Below are positions 1-9,504 of a stretch of DNA of 33,035 bases, piece after piece; the stretch's first letter is position 1, and the number at the start of each line of letters is the position of its first letter. Below the pieces are notes generated by a model, which saw only the letters and a list, made by a program, of their open reading frames with translations, was not told where the DNA came from and made no database searches. The stretch is from Bacteroidota bacterium (GTDB taxonomy: Bacteria; Bacteroidota; Bacteroidia; Chitinophagales; Chitinophagaceae). The stretch lies in contig JAFAFV010000049.1 of the NCBI GenBank assembly GCA_023423285.1, positions 1-33,035 on the forward strand, written 5' to 3'. The position numbers and the translations under genes were made by a program.

Positions 1-464
1 ACATAAACCAAATCAGTACCAACGCCGCTTTTTACCATGATCCAGCCCAGTGCGCCGGTAAGTCCGCCGAGCAAAAAAAGTGTTACCATGGGCCACAACA
101 TGCTCCGGTTAATTTTTCTTTTATAAACAAACCATACAAACGGAACAGCGAATACCACACCCATAAACCGGCCCCAGTTGCGGTGAAACCACTCCCAGAA
201 ATATATAAACTTAAAATCGTTAAGGGTAAAATGATTGTGAATGTATTTATACTGGGCAATCTGTTTGTATTTGTCAAAAGCCACGTTCCAGTCGTGCTCG
301 TTCATGGGCGGCAAAGCACCTAAAATTGGTTTCCATTCGGTTATGGAAAGCCCTGAACCTGTAAGCCTGGTAATGCCTCCTAAAAGCACCTGTATGATAA
401 TCATTACGGCGCCAATGACAAGCCAAATAGCTATCGCCCTGTTTTTTCTAAATTCTCTGTTCAT
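1..464 (-). CDS. ctaA: Heme A synthase CtaA/COX15, N-terminal part (runs off the left edge)
   Basis: Heme A synthase oxidises the C8 methyl of heme O to make heme A for aa3/caa3-type cytochrome oxidases; it is a multi-helix inner-membrane protein. The frame open from the ATG at 464 gives about 154 residues starting MNREFRKNRAIAIWLVIG. Seen are a first membrane helix, the family signature LGGITRLTGSGLSITEWKP, the loop ending EWFHRNWGR with its conserved haem-ligand region, a second helix, and the segment GGLTGALGWIMVKSG. The rest of the gene lies outside the window. It is divergent from the Gfo/Idh gene. A perfect -7 motif on the minus strand (472-479) ends only about 8 bases before the start, so the mRNA may have a very short leader. 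Identification is by family motifs and is confident. Confidence 0.9.
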   Translation of the reverse strand, partial: MNREFRKNRAIAIWLVIGAVMIIIQVLLGGITRLTGSGLSITEWKPILGALPPMNEHDWNVAFDKYKQIAQYKYIHNHFTLNDFKFIYFWEWFHRNWGRFMGVVFAVPFVWFVYKRKINRSMLWPMVTLFLLGGLTGALGWIMVKSGVGTDLVY

Positions 465-471
465 TGCGCCG

Positions 472-479
472 CAAATGTA
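472..479 (-). promoter_or_regulatory. Bacteroidota -7 promoter element for ctaA
   Basis: The plus strand reads CAAATGTA, which is TACATTTG on the minus strand, a perfect TAnnTTTG match. A transcript would start around 466, giving almost no leader before the ATG at 464. I see no convincing -33 TTTG element. Confidence 0.4.
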
Positions 480-626
480 TGCAAAAACCGGGGCTTAAGT
501 GGTTCAATAATGCCGAAGCAATATTTGTCAAGACCATTTAGCAATGATATACACCCCTCTTTAAAAATTATGGAGAACTTACATTCCCGTTTACTAAATT
601 TACAACTTCACCAGTAAAAAATTATT

Positions 627-1682
627 ATGAGCAGAATTGTAACTACAGGCATCGCTTCTTATGGTATGAGCGGTAAATTATTTCATGCACCTTTTATAGA
701 AGCGCATCCCAACTTCCGCCTGAAAGCGATCGTGGAAAGAAACCGCAACGAATCAAGGGAAAGATATCCCGATTCTTTATTATACCATTCGTTTGAAGAA
801 TTGCTTGCAGATGATGAAATAGAACTGGTAATTGTAAACACACCCGTACAAACACATTTTGAATATGCAAAAGCCGCTCTTAATGCGGGCAAAAATATAG
901 TGGTGGAAAAACCATTTACCATCAATGCCACCGAAGCGCAGGAACTGGATGATATTGCCCGGGGAAAAGGACTGTTTTTAAGCGTGTATCAAAACCGCCG
1001 CTATGATGGCGATTTTAAAGCCTTAAAAGATGTGGTACAGGAAAACATGCTGGGCGAACTAAAAGAAGCCGAAATGCGCTTTGACCGCTACCGCCCCGGC
1101 CACAGTGGAAAAGACCATAAAGAAGGCGACAAACCCGGTGCAGGCAACCTTCACGATCTGGGTTCTCACCTGATTGATCAGGCCATACAATTATTCGGAT
1201 TTCCCGAAGCTGTTTTTGCCGATATACTTACCATGCGTAAAGACATGATCGCTAATGATTATTTTGAAGTGCTGTTATATTATCCCCGCCCGTTTCGTGT
1301 ACGCATAAAAGGAACTGTTTTTAGCAGGGAATCTTACCATGCTTACATTTTACAGGGAGAAAATGGTACCTACATGCAGCACCGCTCAGACCTGCAGGAA
1401 GAAAGGCTTCTGGCTGGCGTGAAACCGGACATCAGTGCCTGGATACCTACGCCTGATGATAAAGATGGACTTTTACACACAATGCTGAACGGCGAAGAAA
1501 TAAAGAAACAAACCCGCTCAGAGATTGGAAACTATATGAACTATTACCAGCATGTGTACGATGCATTGGTTAATGGCAAGCCCAACCCCGTGCCTGCATC
1601 AGATGCAGTAATGACCATGAAGATCATTGACGCGGCACTGCAAAGCAGCAGGGAAAAAGCAGTGGTACCTGTAGAACATTAA
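627..1682 (+). CDS. Gfo/Idh/MocA family NAD(P)-dependent oxidoreductase
   Basis: Cytoplasmic sugar or polyol dehydrogenase of the Gfo/Idh/MocA family, 351 residues, the usual length. The N-terminus GIASYGMSGKLFHAPFI is the Rossmann start typical of the YdgJ/IolW (scyllo-inositol dehydrogenase-like) branch. The EKP motif (E94-K95-P96) supplies the lysine expected near the nicotinamide. The segment NLHDLGSHLIDQ holds D177 and H181, the likely catalytic pair. The C-terminal alpha/beta domain is complete. The substrate cannot be told from sequence. The PBP4 gene follows after 6 bases, so they are probably co-transcribed. A near-consensus -7 element (TAAATTTAC, 595-603) lies about 24 bases before the start. 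Confidence 0.9.
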   Translation: MSRIVTTGIASYGMSGKLFHAPFIEAHPNFRLKAIVERNRNESRERYPDSLLYHSFEELLADDEIELVIVNTPVQTHFEYAKAALNAGKNIVVEKPFTINATEAQELDDIARGKGLFLSVYQNRRYDGDFKALKDVVQENMLGELKEAEMRFDRYRPGHSGKDHKEGDKPGAGNLHDLGSHLIDQAIQLFGFPEAVFADILTMRKDMIANDYFEVLLYYPRPFRVRIKGTVFSRESYHAYILQGENGTYMQHRSDLQEERLLAGVKPDISAWIPTPDDKDGLLHTMLNGEEIKKQTRSEIGNYMNYYQHVYDALVNGKPNPVPASDAVMTMKIIDAALQSSREKAVVPVEH

Positions 1683-1688
1683 TTTAAA

Positions 1689-3056
1689 ATGAAGACCTTT
1701 TTTAACAGACATAATAATTATTCTTATCATCATCCTGGCCAAAACACTATAAAGCGCCGGGGTTACGATACTGTAAATACCTTGTCAGTACTATCTTTTT
1801 TATTTTTATTCTCCTGCTCACCGCAAAGGCAACTTGCAAAAGCTGCGCAGGAGAATGTGTTGAAAGCACCTGGCCTGGAACATGCACACGTAGGCATCAG
1901 CATTTACAGCACGGGTAGTAAAAAGTATTTGTACAACCATAATGGTAATAAATATTTTGTACCCGCAAGCAATACTAAAATTCCTACAACTTATGTTGCT
2001 ATGAAATATTTGGGCGATAGTTTGCCTGGAATAAAAGTTCAGGAGTTGGATGATAAAATTATTTTAACTGGCACAGGCGATCCTACTTTTTTGGATCCTG
2101 AATTTTCGAATCAGCCTGTTTTTGATTTTTTAAAGAAAACTTCAAAACCTGTTTATGCAACCAAAGACAGCATTGCTACAAGTGCCTGGGGGAGCGGCTG
2201 GGCGTGGGGCGACTATGATGCAGATTATATGCCGGAGCGGTCATCGTTACCTGTTTACAGTAACGTTGTTTGGTTTTATGGAAAGAAGAACGGCGCTTAC
2301 CATTATTTTCCAAAGTATCCCGGCTTAGCGGTTACGGCGCGTGGTGTCGGAGATTATTTAACCGGTGTGGACAGAAGGCTGATGTCAAATGATTTTACCA
2401 TCAAACTGGGCGCACCTGCCTTAAAAGAAGTTCGTGTTCCGTTTATTACCTCTGTAACACTGCAATGGCAATTATTGGCAGATACTCTGCACAAAAACAT
2501 TACACTTACTGATGAAAAGATCAGCAATGCTTATACCATTTACTCACAGCCCACTGATTCCATGCTAACAAGGTTGATGCACCGAAGCGATAATTTTTAT
2601 GCTGAACAAACCGTTTTAATGGCAAGCAATGCCTTGCTTGGCAGTATGGATAATTATCAGTTCTTTGATACTATTTTAAAATCAGATTTTAAAGACCTGC
2701 CCCAAAAGCCGCGCTGGGCCGATGGTTCAGGGCTTAGCCGCTACAATTTATTTACACCGCAGGATTTTGTTGCCATTCTCGAAAAAATAAAGGATGAGTT
2801 TGGCATGGAACGCGTCAAAACCATTTTTCCTACCGGCGGGCGGGGCACTCTTTCAGCTTATTATAAAGATGAGGCCGGCTACATTTTTGCAAAAACCGGA
2901 ACGCTTTCAGGCGTTCTGGCGCTCAGCGGATTTTTATATACTAAGAAGAATGAACTGCTGATCTTTTCTTTTCTGGTCAACAACCACAACATGTCTTCAA
3001 CAGACGTGAGGCGTACTGTAGAAAAATTTATAAAAAGTGTACGAGAGAAATATTAG
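1689..3056 (+). CDS. dacB: D-alanyl-D-alanine carboxypeptidase/endopeptidase (PBP4, peptidase S13), lipoprotein
   Basis: Low-molecular-mass penicillin-binding protein that trims or cuts peptidoglycan cross-links in the periplasm. All three serine-transferase motifs are visible: SxxK as S94-N-T-K97, SxN as S300-D-N302 and KTG at 402-404, plus the DGSGLSRYN segment typical of S13 peptidases. A hydrophobic stretch ending LFLFSC puts a lipobox cysteine at residue 43. The start at 1689 is the only canonical one before this signal, but it leaves an unusually long, polar, His/Asn-rich N-region of about 30 residues. Another frame across 1712-1750 encodes a strongly hydrophobic run, so an indel near the poly-T at about 1699-1704 is possible. 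It starts 6 bases after the oxidoreductase gene. Confidence 0.9.
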   Translation: MKTFFNRHNNYSYHHPGQNTIKRRGYDTVNTLSVLSFLFLFSCSPQRQLAKAAQENVLKAPGLEHAHVGISIYSTGSKKYLYNHNGNKYFVPASNTKIPTTYVAMKYLGDSLPGIKVQELDDKIILTGTGDPTFLDPEFSNQPVFDFLKKTSKPVYATKDSIATSAWGSGWAWGDYDADYMPERSSLPVYSNVVWFYGKKNGAYHYFPKYPGLAVTARGVGDYLTGVDRRLMSNDFTIKLGAPALKEVRVPFITSVTLQWQLLADTLHKNITLTDEKISNAYTIYSQPTDSMLTRLMHRSDNFYAEQTVLMASNALLGSMDNYQFFDTILKSDFKDLPQKPRWADGSGLSRYNLFTPQDFVAILEKIKDEFGMERVKTIFPTGGRGTLSAYYKDEAGYIFAKTGTLSGVLALSGFLYTKKNELLIFSFLVNNHNMSSTDVRRTVEKFIKSVREKY

Positions 3057-3173
3057 TCTTCTTTCTTCACCAGTTTGTTCACATTCAAGATAAGCCCCTT
3101 TATAAGAGCGCTATATTGTATGCACGCCATGTGAAAATCCTTTACTTTGCGAAAAATTACATCATCGTATTTT

Positions 3174-4394
3174 GTGAAAACTGCACCCTTAATAATTGAC
3201 TCCGACATTTTTAAGGCTTTTGACGAACTTAAAGTAAGCGTCATCATACCCACTTACAACAACGCAGCTACCATTGCAGGTGTCATCAGAAATGTGCAGC
3301 AATATACCACCAATATTATTGTGGTAAACGATGGCTCAACGGATGCAACAAAGCAACTGCTTGCCACCATCCCGGAAATTAATACTATAAACTACGAGCC
3401 CAATCGTGGTAAAGGCTGGGCGCTACGCACCGGGTTCAAAAAGGCAATTGAGCTGGGATACGAGTTTGCCCTAACCATTGACAGCGACGGGCAGCATTTT
3501 GCATCGGACCTGCCGGTTTTTATAAAAAAACTTCAGGAAGAAGGACCTGCGCTTATTATGGGCGCGCGCAATATGAGCACTGCTGAAAATGTTCCGAGCA
3601 AAAGCAGCTTTGGTAACAAGTTCAGCAATTTTTGGTATAAGGTAGAAACCGGCATTACCCTGCCGGATACTCAAACCGGGTACCGCTTGTACCCGCTGCA
3701 ACCCATCAGTAAAATGAAATTTTTTACACGTAAATACGAATTTGAAATAGAAGTGATCGTGCGGCTGGCCTGGGCTGGTGTAAAAGTGGTTTCGGCTCCC
3801 ATCACTGTTTACTACCCGCCTGCCGGAGAAAGAATTTCGCATTTCAGGCCGTTTAAAGATTTCAGCCGCATCAGCATGGTGAATACTGTTTTGGTTACGA
3901 TCTGTTTTTTCTACATCTGGCCGAGAAATTTTCTTCGTTTCTTTTTCAGAAATAAAAATTGGAAACGAGATCTTAGAAATATTTTGCTGCGGCCCGGCGA
4001 AAGTGATTTGGCAAAAGCTAACTCGATGGCTTTCGGAGGTTTTATGGGTATTTTCCCGATCTGGGGGTTTCAATTACTGGCAGGCATTCCGCTGGCGCAT
4101 TTTTTTAAATTGAATAAAACCTTGTTTGTTATCGCTGCCAACATAAGTTTTCCTCCGTTGATACCCTTTATTGTTTTTCTGAGCTTTTTAATGGGCAAGC
4201 CTTTCATGGGCGACAGGGCTGTAACCCTGAATTTCAGCGACCGCCTTACGTTGAAAAGCATCTGGATTCACATTGAGCAATATATTTACGGTGCAATTGT
4301 GCTGGCGGTGGTAACGGCAATTTTGTTTTGGGCGGTTACTTATGCTTTTTTAAAAATCTATCGCAAAACCAAAGCTGCAATTCAAAAGAACTGA
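3174..4394 (+). CDS. Glycosyltransferase family 2 fused to a DUF2062 membrane domain
   Basis: Membrane-associated GT-A glycosyltransferase of the polyprenol-phosphate-hexose synthase (DPM1-like) kind, about 406 residues. The N-terminal half has VSVIIPTYNN, NDGSTD, the metal-binding DSD (103-105) within TIDSDGQH, and the QTGYR motif. After a linker, the C-terminal third carries the DUF2062 signature (FGGFMGIFPIWGFQ) and several hydrophobic helices, an arrangement known in Bacteroidota. The start is uncertain. An in-frame TTG at 3147 overlaps a promoter-like TTACTTTGC (3142-3150), so I prefer the GTG at 3174, which leaves about 20 residues before the first beta strand. It is convergent with the DUF1016 gene. 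The acceptor is unknown; polyprenyl phosphate is a guess from the family. Confidence 0.88.
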   Translation: MKTAPLIIDSDIFKAFDELKVSVIIPTYNNAATIAGVIRNVQQYTTNIIVVNDGSTDATKQLLATIPEINTINYEPNRGKGWALRTGFKKAIELGYEFALTIDSDGQHFASDLPVFIKKLQEEGPALIMGARNMSTAENVPSKSSFGNKFSNFWYKVETGITLPDTQTGYRLYPLQPISKMKFFTRKYEFEIEVIVRLAWAGVKVVSAPITVYYPPAGERISHFRPFKDFSRISMVNTVLVTICFFYIWPRNFLRFFFRNKNWKRDLRNILLRPGESDLAKANSMAFGGFMGIFPIWGFQLLAGIPLAHFFKLNKTLFVIAANISFPPLIPFIVFLSFLMGKPFMGDRAVTLNFSDRLTLKSIWIHIEQYIYGAIVLAVVTAILFWAVTYAFLKIYRKTKAAIQKN

Positions 4395-4417
4395 CCGGAT
4401 ACTTTTTTGTATCATCG

Positions 4418-5467
4418 TTAAGAATTTTTTCCCTCAATCAATTTTTGTGTTTCAAATCTTTCCCTCGCTTCTATTAAGGCAGTATGGAGTTTCTTTTCCA
4501 GTTCTTTTTTTGGCGGTAACTCCGTCCAGTATTCAGCTACCAGTATTCCATCCTTATGCATTTCCAAAAGTTCTACCTGTTCCTTGCTGTTTTCGGCACA
4601 AAGGATAAGGCCGATCGGCATTTCTTCTCCCTGTTGGCGTTCATACTTGTTTAACCATTTCAGGTAAAGTTCCATCTGGCCTTTATGTGTTGCGTGAAAT
4701 TTACCTAATTTTAATTCTATGGCAACAAGCCGTTTTAGCTTGCGATGAAAAAATAAGAGGTCTAACGAATGGTCTTCCCCATCAATAATCATCCGCTTCT
4801 GTCTTTCCACAAACGCAAAACCTTTTCCCAGTTCCAGGATAAACATTTCGAGTTCCTGCAAAATAGCGGTTTCAATATCCTTTTCGAGGTAACCGCTGTT
4901 AAGGCCGAGAAAATCGAGCAGATAGGGATCTTTAAATGTATTGGCGGGTATTATTTCAGTAGCGGCAGCCTGAAAATTGGCAATACTTGTACGCTCAAAT
5001 GTTTTGTTTGCAATTTTCTTTCTGAGGTCTCTTTTACCAAGATTTTCGGTAATAGATAGTTGGGCGTAAAAATGCCTCAGCTCATCAGATTTTAATGGTA
5101 TTAAAATCAAAAAATGTGACCAACTCAATTGTCGTGCCAGTGGAACGACAATTTCAGTATCAGGAAAAACCTGGGCAAACTGCATCATACGCCTCACATT
5201 TTTCTCTGTAAAATTTCTTCCATACTTAACTTCAAGCTGTGCCGATACCGTTGTTACCACCTGTTTGCCGTATTGCGCACGCTCATTATCAAGAATCTCT
5301 TCATTGATACGTTTACCAACCCGCCAAAATAAAATGGTCAGCACACTATTAGCGTAGGTAGCAACCCCCTGCCGGCTGGTTTCTATCAAAATAGCCAGGT
5401 CATCAAACAAATTGCCCTTTACGTTGGATTTATCTTTTAAGCCGCCATTATCCTTTAAGCCCTTCAT
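4418..5467 (-). CDS. DUF1016 / YhcG-family PDDEXK nuclease domain protein
   Basis: Protein of 349 residues with the two-part YhcG architecture. An N-terminal DUF1016 helical domain includes the segment YGKQVVTTVSAQLEVKYGRN and the LSWSHFLILIPLKS motif. A C-terminal PDDEXK nuclease-like domain follows, with D236 in SLDLLFF and E251-L-K253 in VAIELKLGKF, so the D-ExK catalytic set looks intact. These proteins are often found near restriction-modification systems, but no such genes are next to this one, so it appears to be an orphan. The N-terminus is Lys/Gly/Asn-rich and low in complexity. The cellular role is not established by the sequence. It is convergent with the GT2 gene, 23 bases apart. 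Confidence 0.9.
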   Translation of the reverse strand: MKGLKDNGGLKDKSNVKGNLFDDLAILIETSRQGVATYANSVLTILFWRVGKRINEEILDNERAQYGKQVVTTVSAQLEVKYGRNFTEKNVRRMMQFAQVFPDTEIVVPLARQLSWSHFLILIPLKSDELRHFYAQLSITENLGKRDLRKKIANKTFERTSIANFQAAATEIIPANTFKDPYLLDFLGLNSGYLEKDIETAILQELEMFILELGKGFAFVERQKRMIIDGEDHSLDLLFFHRKLKRLVAIELKLGKFHATHKGQMELYLKWLNKYERQQGEEMPIGLILCAENSKEQVELLEMHKDGILVAEYWTELPPKKELEKKLHTALIEARERFETQKLIEGKNS

Positions 5468-5608
5468 AAAGCATCCTATTTACCATATAGTCAACTGTAA
5501 AAGTAAAGGAAACATTCAATAAAAATATACGTCGAATACCCGCAAAAAAGTAAAAGCCTCAAAAGGTACTCCCCTTCGGTTAAATGGAAGAGATATATTT
5601 ACATCGCT

Positions 5609-5616
5609 TAATTTTG
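5609..5616 (+). promoter_or_regulatory. Bacteroidota -7 promoter element for the MMPL-acyltransferase operon
   Basis: TAATTTTG followed by CC is a perfect TAnnTTTG match. Transcription from about 5622 would put the ATG at 5636 behind a leader of about 14 bases, while the TTG at 5624 would be nearly leaderless; this favours the ATG. The -33 element is not clear. Confidence 0.5.
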
Positions 5617-5635
5617 CCGACAATTGATTTTGGTG

Positions 5636-8600
5636 ATGCAAGGGCTTTTTACACATATTTTTCAATACTTTACAAAAAGAAGAAAACTGCTCTACCTGTT
5701 TTTTTTCGGTACACTCGCGCTATTCAGTTTTTTTGCACTACGCGTGAAGTTTATTGAAGATGTCTATGCCATCATTCCAAAAGATGAAAAGACCGAAAAA
5801 TTCACACAGGTTTTTCAAAATTCAAAATTTGCTGACAAACTTGCGGTGATGATCTCTTTGAAAGACACAGCCGCCGTGAATACAGATAGTTTGGTGGCTT
5901 ATGCCGATGCGTTTGAAGAAAAATTGATGCAAACATCGGCGCCACAAATTAAATCGGTCAGAAATAAAGTTGAAGATGATTTTACGCTTCATTTATTTGA
6001 AACCATTCAGCAACACCTGCCGGTTTTTCTTTCCGAAGCTGATTATCAAAAAATTGATACGCTGATTCAACCACAGAAGTTAAAAGAAACTCTAGAAAAT
6101 GATCTTAAGCTGCTGAATTCCCCGACGGCTTTCGCAATAAAAAATATTATAGCAAACGATCCCAGCGGAATTTCTTTTCTGGCTTTAAAAAAATTGCAGC
6201 AACTTCAGGTTGATGATAATTTTGAATTGTACGATGGCCACATCGTAACAAAAGACGGCAAAACGCTGATGATGTTTATCAGCCCTGCATACGCAGCTGG
6301 CAACACAGGAGAAAACAAGCTGTTGTTTGAAAATATTGACAAGTCGATTGAAGCGTTGAGTAAAACATCGCCACAAATCGATGCCACCTATTTTGGAGGT
6401 TCAGTGGTATCGCAGGGCAATGCTGCCCAGTTGAGAAAAGACACGATGCTCACGCAGGCCATCACGGTACTTTTTCTCATATTTTTTATTTCGATTTATT
6501 TTAAAAAAAAACGCGCCCCGTTTTTAATTCTTGTGCCGGTTGTTTACGGAGTTGCCTTTGCGCTGGCTTGCATTTATTTTGTAAAAGGAAGTATTTCTGT
6601 GATAGCGCTGGGAACGGGTTCTATCGTTTTAGGAATCGCGGTGAACTATTCGCTTCATGTTTTTAATCATTACAGGCATACAGGCAGTATTGCTGAAACT
6701 ATTAAAGACCTCTCTTTTCCTTTAACCATTGGCAGTTTCACCACGGTAGCAGGTTTTTTCGCATTGCAATTTGCGGCTTCGGATATGCTGAAAGACCTGG
6801 GCTTATTTGCGGGCTTTAGTTTGATAGGCGCGGCCTTATGCTCACTTATTTTTCTTCCGCATTTTATCGGAAGCGATAAAAATGTAAAGGAAGTAAAGGA
6901 ATCCTGGATTGATAAAATTGCTTCTGTAAGGTTTGAAACGAATAAGTGGATTGTTTTGTTGATCCTTGCCTTGTCAGTTGTCTTTTTCTTCTTCGCAAAA
7001 AAGGTTCAGTTTGAACCTGACATGACTCAGTTGAATTATATGTCTGCCGATGTTCAAAAAGCTGAAAAAAAAATGAACGACGTGAGCGGCGCAGCATTGC
7101 GTTCACTATACGTGGTGAGTGAGGGTGCAACGCTGGATGAAGCGTTGAAAAAAAATGAAGCGCTGCAAAAATCAATTGATGAATTAAAAGAAAAAAAACT
7201 GGTAACAAGCTCAGCGGGTGTTTCCACTCTGTTTTTATCAGATTCATTACAACAACAAAGGATTCAACGCTGGAATAATTATTGGACGCCGTACAAAAAG
7301 CAAACGTTCATTTCAGAAATGTCGGAACAAGCGGCGGGCATGGGTTTCAGCGCAACAACCATATCAAATTTCAACCATTTAATGAATAAAGAATATTCGG
7401 TTGTTGATAGACAAAGCCTGCAAAATGTACGCACAAAATATTTGGATGATTTCATAACAGAAAAAGATGGGCAGGCATCTGTTGTAAATCTTTTAAAAGT
7501 TCCACAGGAAAATAAGCAGCAGGTAATTGCTGCACTTGAAAAAGATAAAGATGCGGTTGTGCTGGACCGCCAATTTTTAACGCAACGCCTCACGAAAATG
7601 GTTAACGATGATTTCAATAGAATAGCGTGGATCATTTCAATACTCGTTGCCGTTGTTTTATTTCTAACGTTTGGGCGAATAGAATTAATGTTGATGGCTT
7701 TTATTCCAATGCTTTTAAGCTGGGTTTGGATTCTCGGCATTATGGCAATCGCAGGAATAAAATTCAACATTGTAAATATTATTGTATCAACCTTAATATT
7801 TGGGCTTGGCGATGATTACAGCCTTTTTGTAATGGACGGTTTGGTGAACGAATACAAGACCGGAAAGAAAAACCTCGCATCATACAAATCATCTATTTTA
7901 ATATCGGCGATCACGACTATTGTTGGGTTGGGTGTTCTGATCTTTGCAAAACACCCCGCTTTAAAATCCATCGCGTTTATTTCTGTAACAGGTATTTTAT
8001 GCGTCGTGCTGATGTCGCAGGTTTTAATCCCCTTCTTCTTTAACCTTGTCATCAAAAATCGGGTAAAGAAAAAGTTTCATCCCTGGACGATCCTGAGCTG
8101 GCCGCATTCAGTAATCTCATTTTTTTACTTTGGGTTTGTAAGTGTTTTACTTACTGTTATTGGGTTCTTTGTGATCAAACTAAATTTATTTGGCAAAAAG
8201 CGTGGCAAAGAAATATATCATTACCTGTTGTCTCAGTTCAGCAAATCGGTTTTATATTTTATGGGCACGTTTAAAAAGAACGTATTTAACCCGCACAAAG
8301 AAAATTTCGATAAGCCATCTGTAGTTATCGCCAACCATCAATCTTTTTTGGATATTTTAATGATGGCGATGCTGAACCCTAAACTGATTTTATTAACCAA
8401 TAAATGGGTTTGGAATTCGCCGGTGTTTGGCTGGGCTATTAAAATGGCTGATTTCTATCCCGTGGCAAACGGTATTGAAAACAGTGTGCAACTTTTGAAA
8501 ACACAAACAGACAAAGGCTATTCCATTGTTGTGTTTCCCGAAGGTACGCGCAGCTCTAACCCGCCGATGAAGCGTTTTCACAAAGGCGCTTTTTACCTTG

Positions 8601-9472
8601 CAGAAAAATTAAATTTAGATGTTGTGCCGGTTTTGTTACACGGCCTTGGCTATACGATGACGAAGGGAGAATTTTTATTGAAGAATGGCGATGTGTCTGC
8701 AAAGTATTTGCCCCCCATAAAATCGGACGATAGTAGCTGGGGAAATGATTATCAAACGCGTACCAAAACCATTTCAAAATATTTTAAAGAGCAACATGAG
8801 CAATTAAGAGAAGAACTGGAAACTCCCAAATATTTTAAAGAACATTTATTCTTCAATTATATTTACAAAGGCCCGGTATTGGAGTGGTATTTAAAAATTA
8901 AAACACGCCTGGAAAATTACTATCAACAGTTTGATGAGTTATTACCACGCGATGGGAAAATTTTAGACATCGGTTGTGGTTACGGATTTATGGCTTACAT
9001 GTTGTACTGGGCTAGCCAGAATAAAAGAAAAATTACAGGTGTTGATTATGACGAAGAAAAAATCGCAATCGCCAATCATTGTTTTGGTAAAACGGATGAT
9101 CTTAATTTTATTCATGCCGACATTACGCAATTTGAACTTGAAAAATATGATGCCATAACTATTATGGACGTGTTGCACTACTTAAAACCCGAACAACAAA
9201 CACAAGTGATTGAAAAAGCAATTGAAGCTTTATTACCCGGCGGGATTTTAATCATTCGCGACGGTGATGCAGATTTAAAGGAAAAACATAATGGGACAAA
9301 ACTCACCGAACTATTTTCAACTAAAATATTTTCGTTCAACAAGACCCAGAATGAATTGCATTTTCTATCGGGAAAAATGATTGAAAACCTGGCAGTCAAA
9401 CATACCCTCTCATTGCAACAGATAGATGACACCAGATATACTTCTAATATTGTGTGGGTTTTAAGGAAATGA
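5636..9472 (+). CDS. Three-domain fusion: MMPL/RND lipid transporter, PlsC-type acyltransferase and SAM methyltransferase
   Basis: Protein of 1278 residues in three parts. Residues 1 to about 810 form an RND/MMPL exporter with two repeats of one helix, a large periplasmic loop and a helix bundle; GLGDDYSLF near 723-731 carries the acidic residues expected in the proton relay. Residues about 860-1050 are a lysophospholipid acyltransferase (LPLAT/PlsC) with the NHxxxxD box (H901, D906) and FPEGTRSS (967-974). Residues about 1075-1278 are a class I methyltransferase with motif I ILDIGCGYG (1109-1117) and a second acidic motif GVDYD. Exporter, acyltransferase and methyltransferase are separate genes in aryl-polyene and flexirubin clusters; here they are one chain. 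The likely role is acylating, methylating and moving a lipid-linked product at the inner membrane. I chose the ATG over the TTG at 5624 because of the promoter position. Confidence 0.85.
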   Translation: MQGLFTHIFQYFTKRRKLLYLFFFGTLALFSFFALRVKFIEDVYAIIPKDEKTEKFTQVFQNSKFADKLAVMISLKDTAAVNTDSLVAYADAFEEKLMQTSAPQIKSVRNKVEDDFTLHLFETIQQHLPVFLSEADYQKIDTLIQPQKLKETLENDLKLLNSPTAFAIKNIIANDPSGISFLALKKLQQLQVDDNFELYDGHIVTKDGKTLMMFISPAYAAGNTGENKLLFENIDKSIEALSKTSPQIDATYFGGSVVSQGNAAQLRKDTMLTQAITVLFLIFFISIYFKKKRAPFLILVPVVYGVAFALACIYFVKGSISVIALGTGSIVLGIAVNYSLHVFNHYRHTGSIAETIKDLSFPLTIGSFTTVAGFFALQFAASDMLKDLGLFAGFSLIGAALCSLIFLPHFIGSDKNVKEVKESWIDKIASVRFETNKWIVLLILALSVVFFFFAKKVQFEPDMTQLNYMSADVQKAEKKMNDVSGAALRSLYVVSEGATLDEALKKNEALQKSIDELKEKKLVTSSAGVSTLFLSDSLQQQRIQRWNNYWTPYKKQTFISEMSEQAAGMGFSATTISNFNHLMNKEYSVVDRQSLQNVRTKYLDDFITEKDGQASVVNLLKVPQENKQQVIAALEKDKDAVVLDRQFLTQRLTKMVNDDFNRIAWIISILVAVVLFLTFGRIELMLMAFIPMLLSWVWILGIMAIAGIKFNIVNIIVSTLIFGLGDDYSLFVMDGLVNEYKTGKKNLASYKSSILISAITTIVGLGVLIFAKHPALKSIAFISVTGILCVVLMSQVLIPFFFNLVIKNRVKKKFHPWTILSWPHSVISFFYFGFVSVLLTVIGFFVIKLNLFGKKRGKEIYHYLLSQFSKSVLYFMGTFKKNVFNPHKENFDKPSVVIANHQSFLDILMMAMLNPKLILLTNKWVWNSPVFGWAIKMADFYPVANGIENSVQLLKTQTDKGYSIVVFPEGTRSSNPPMKRFHKGAFYLAEKLNLDVVPVLLHGLGYTMTKGEFLLKNGDVSAKYLPPIKSDDSSWGNDYQTRTKTISKYFKEQHEQLREELETPKYFKEHLFFNYIYKGPVLEWYLKIKTRLENYYQQFDELLPRDGKILDIGCGYGFMAYMLYWASQNKRKITGVDYDEEKIAIANHCFGKTDDLNFIHADITQFELEKYDAITIMDVLHYLKPEQQTQVIEKAIEALLPGGILIIRDGDADLKEKHNGTKLTELFSTKIFSFNKTQNELHFLSGKMIENLAVKHTLSLQQIDDTRYTSNIVWVLRK

Positions 9473-9481
9473 TTTTCTTTG

Positions 9482-9504
9482 GCGAAGTTTCCGTTTTTCT
9501 TCGC
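9482..9504. repeat. Short imperfect hairpin/repeat between the fusion gene and the FAD oxidoreductase
   Basis: GCGAAG (9482-9487) pairs with CTTCGC (9499-9504) around an 11-base loop. It is followed at once by CTTTGCG-type sequence up to the next gene. There is no T-tract, so it is not a terminator. The text resembles short dispersed CTTTGCG-rich intergenic repeats common in some genomes, which I cannot test here. Confidence 0.3.

Noticed and set aside
3471..4073. 200-codon minus-strand open frame inside the GT2-DUF2062 gene
   Set aside because: Lies entirely opposite a well-recognised gene with intact motifs; its translation has no recognisable domain.
4398..4413. Hairpin GATAC/GTATC between the GT2 and DUF1016 genes as a terminator
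   Set aside because: Only five base pairs, AT-rich, and the T residues are in the loop, not after the stem.
4418..5467. A defence island around the DUF1016/PDDEXK gene
   Set aside because: Neighbours are housekeeping envelope and metabolic genes; no restriction, methylase or toxin genes are adjacent.
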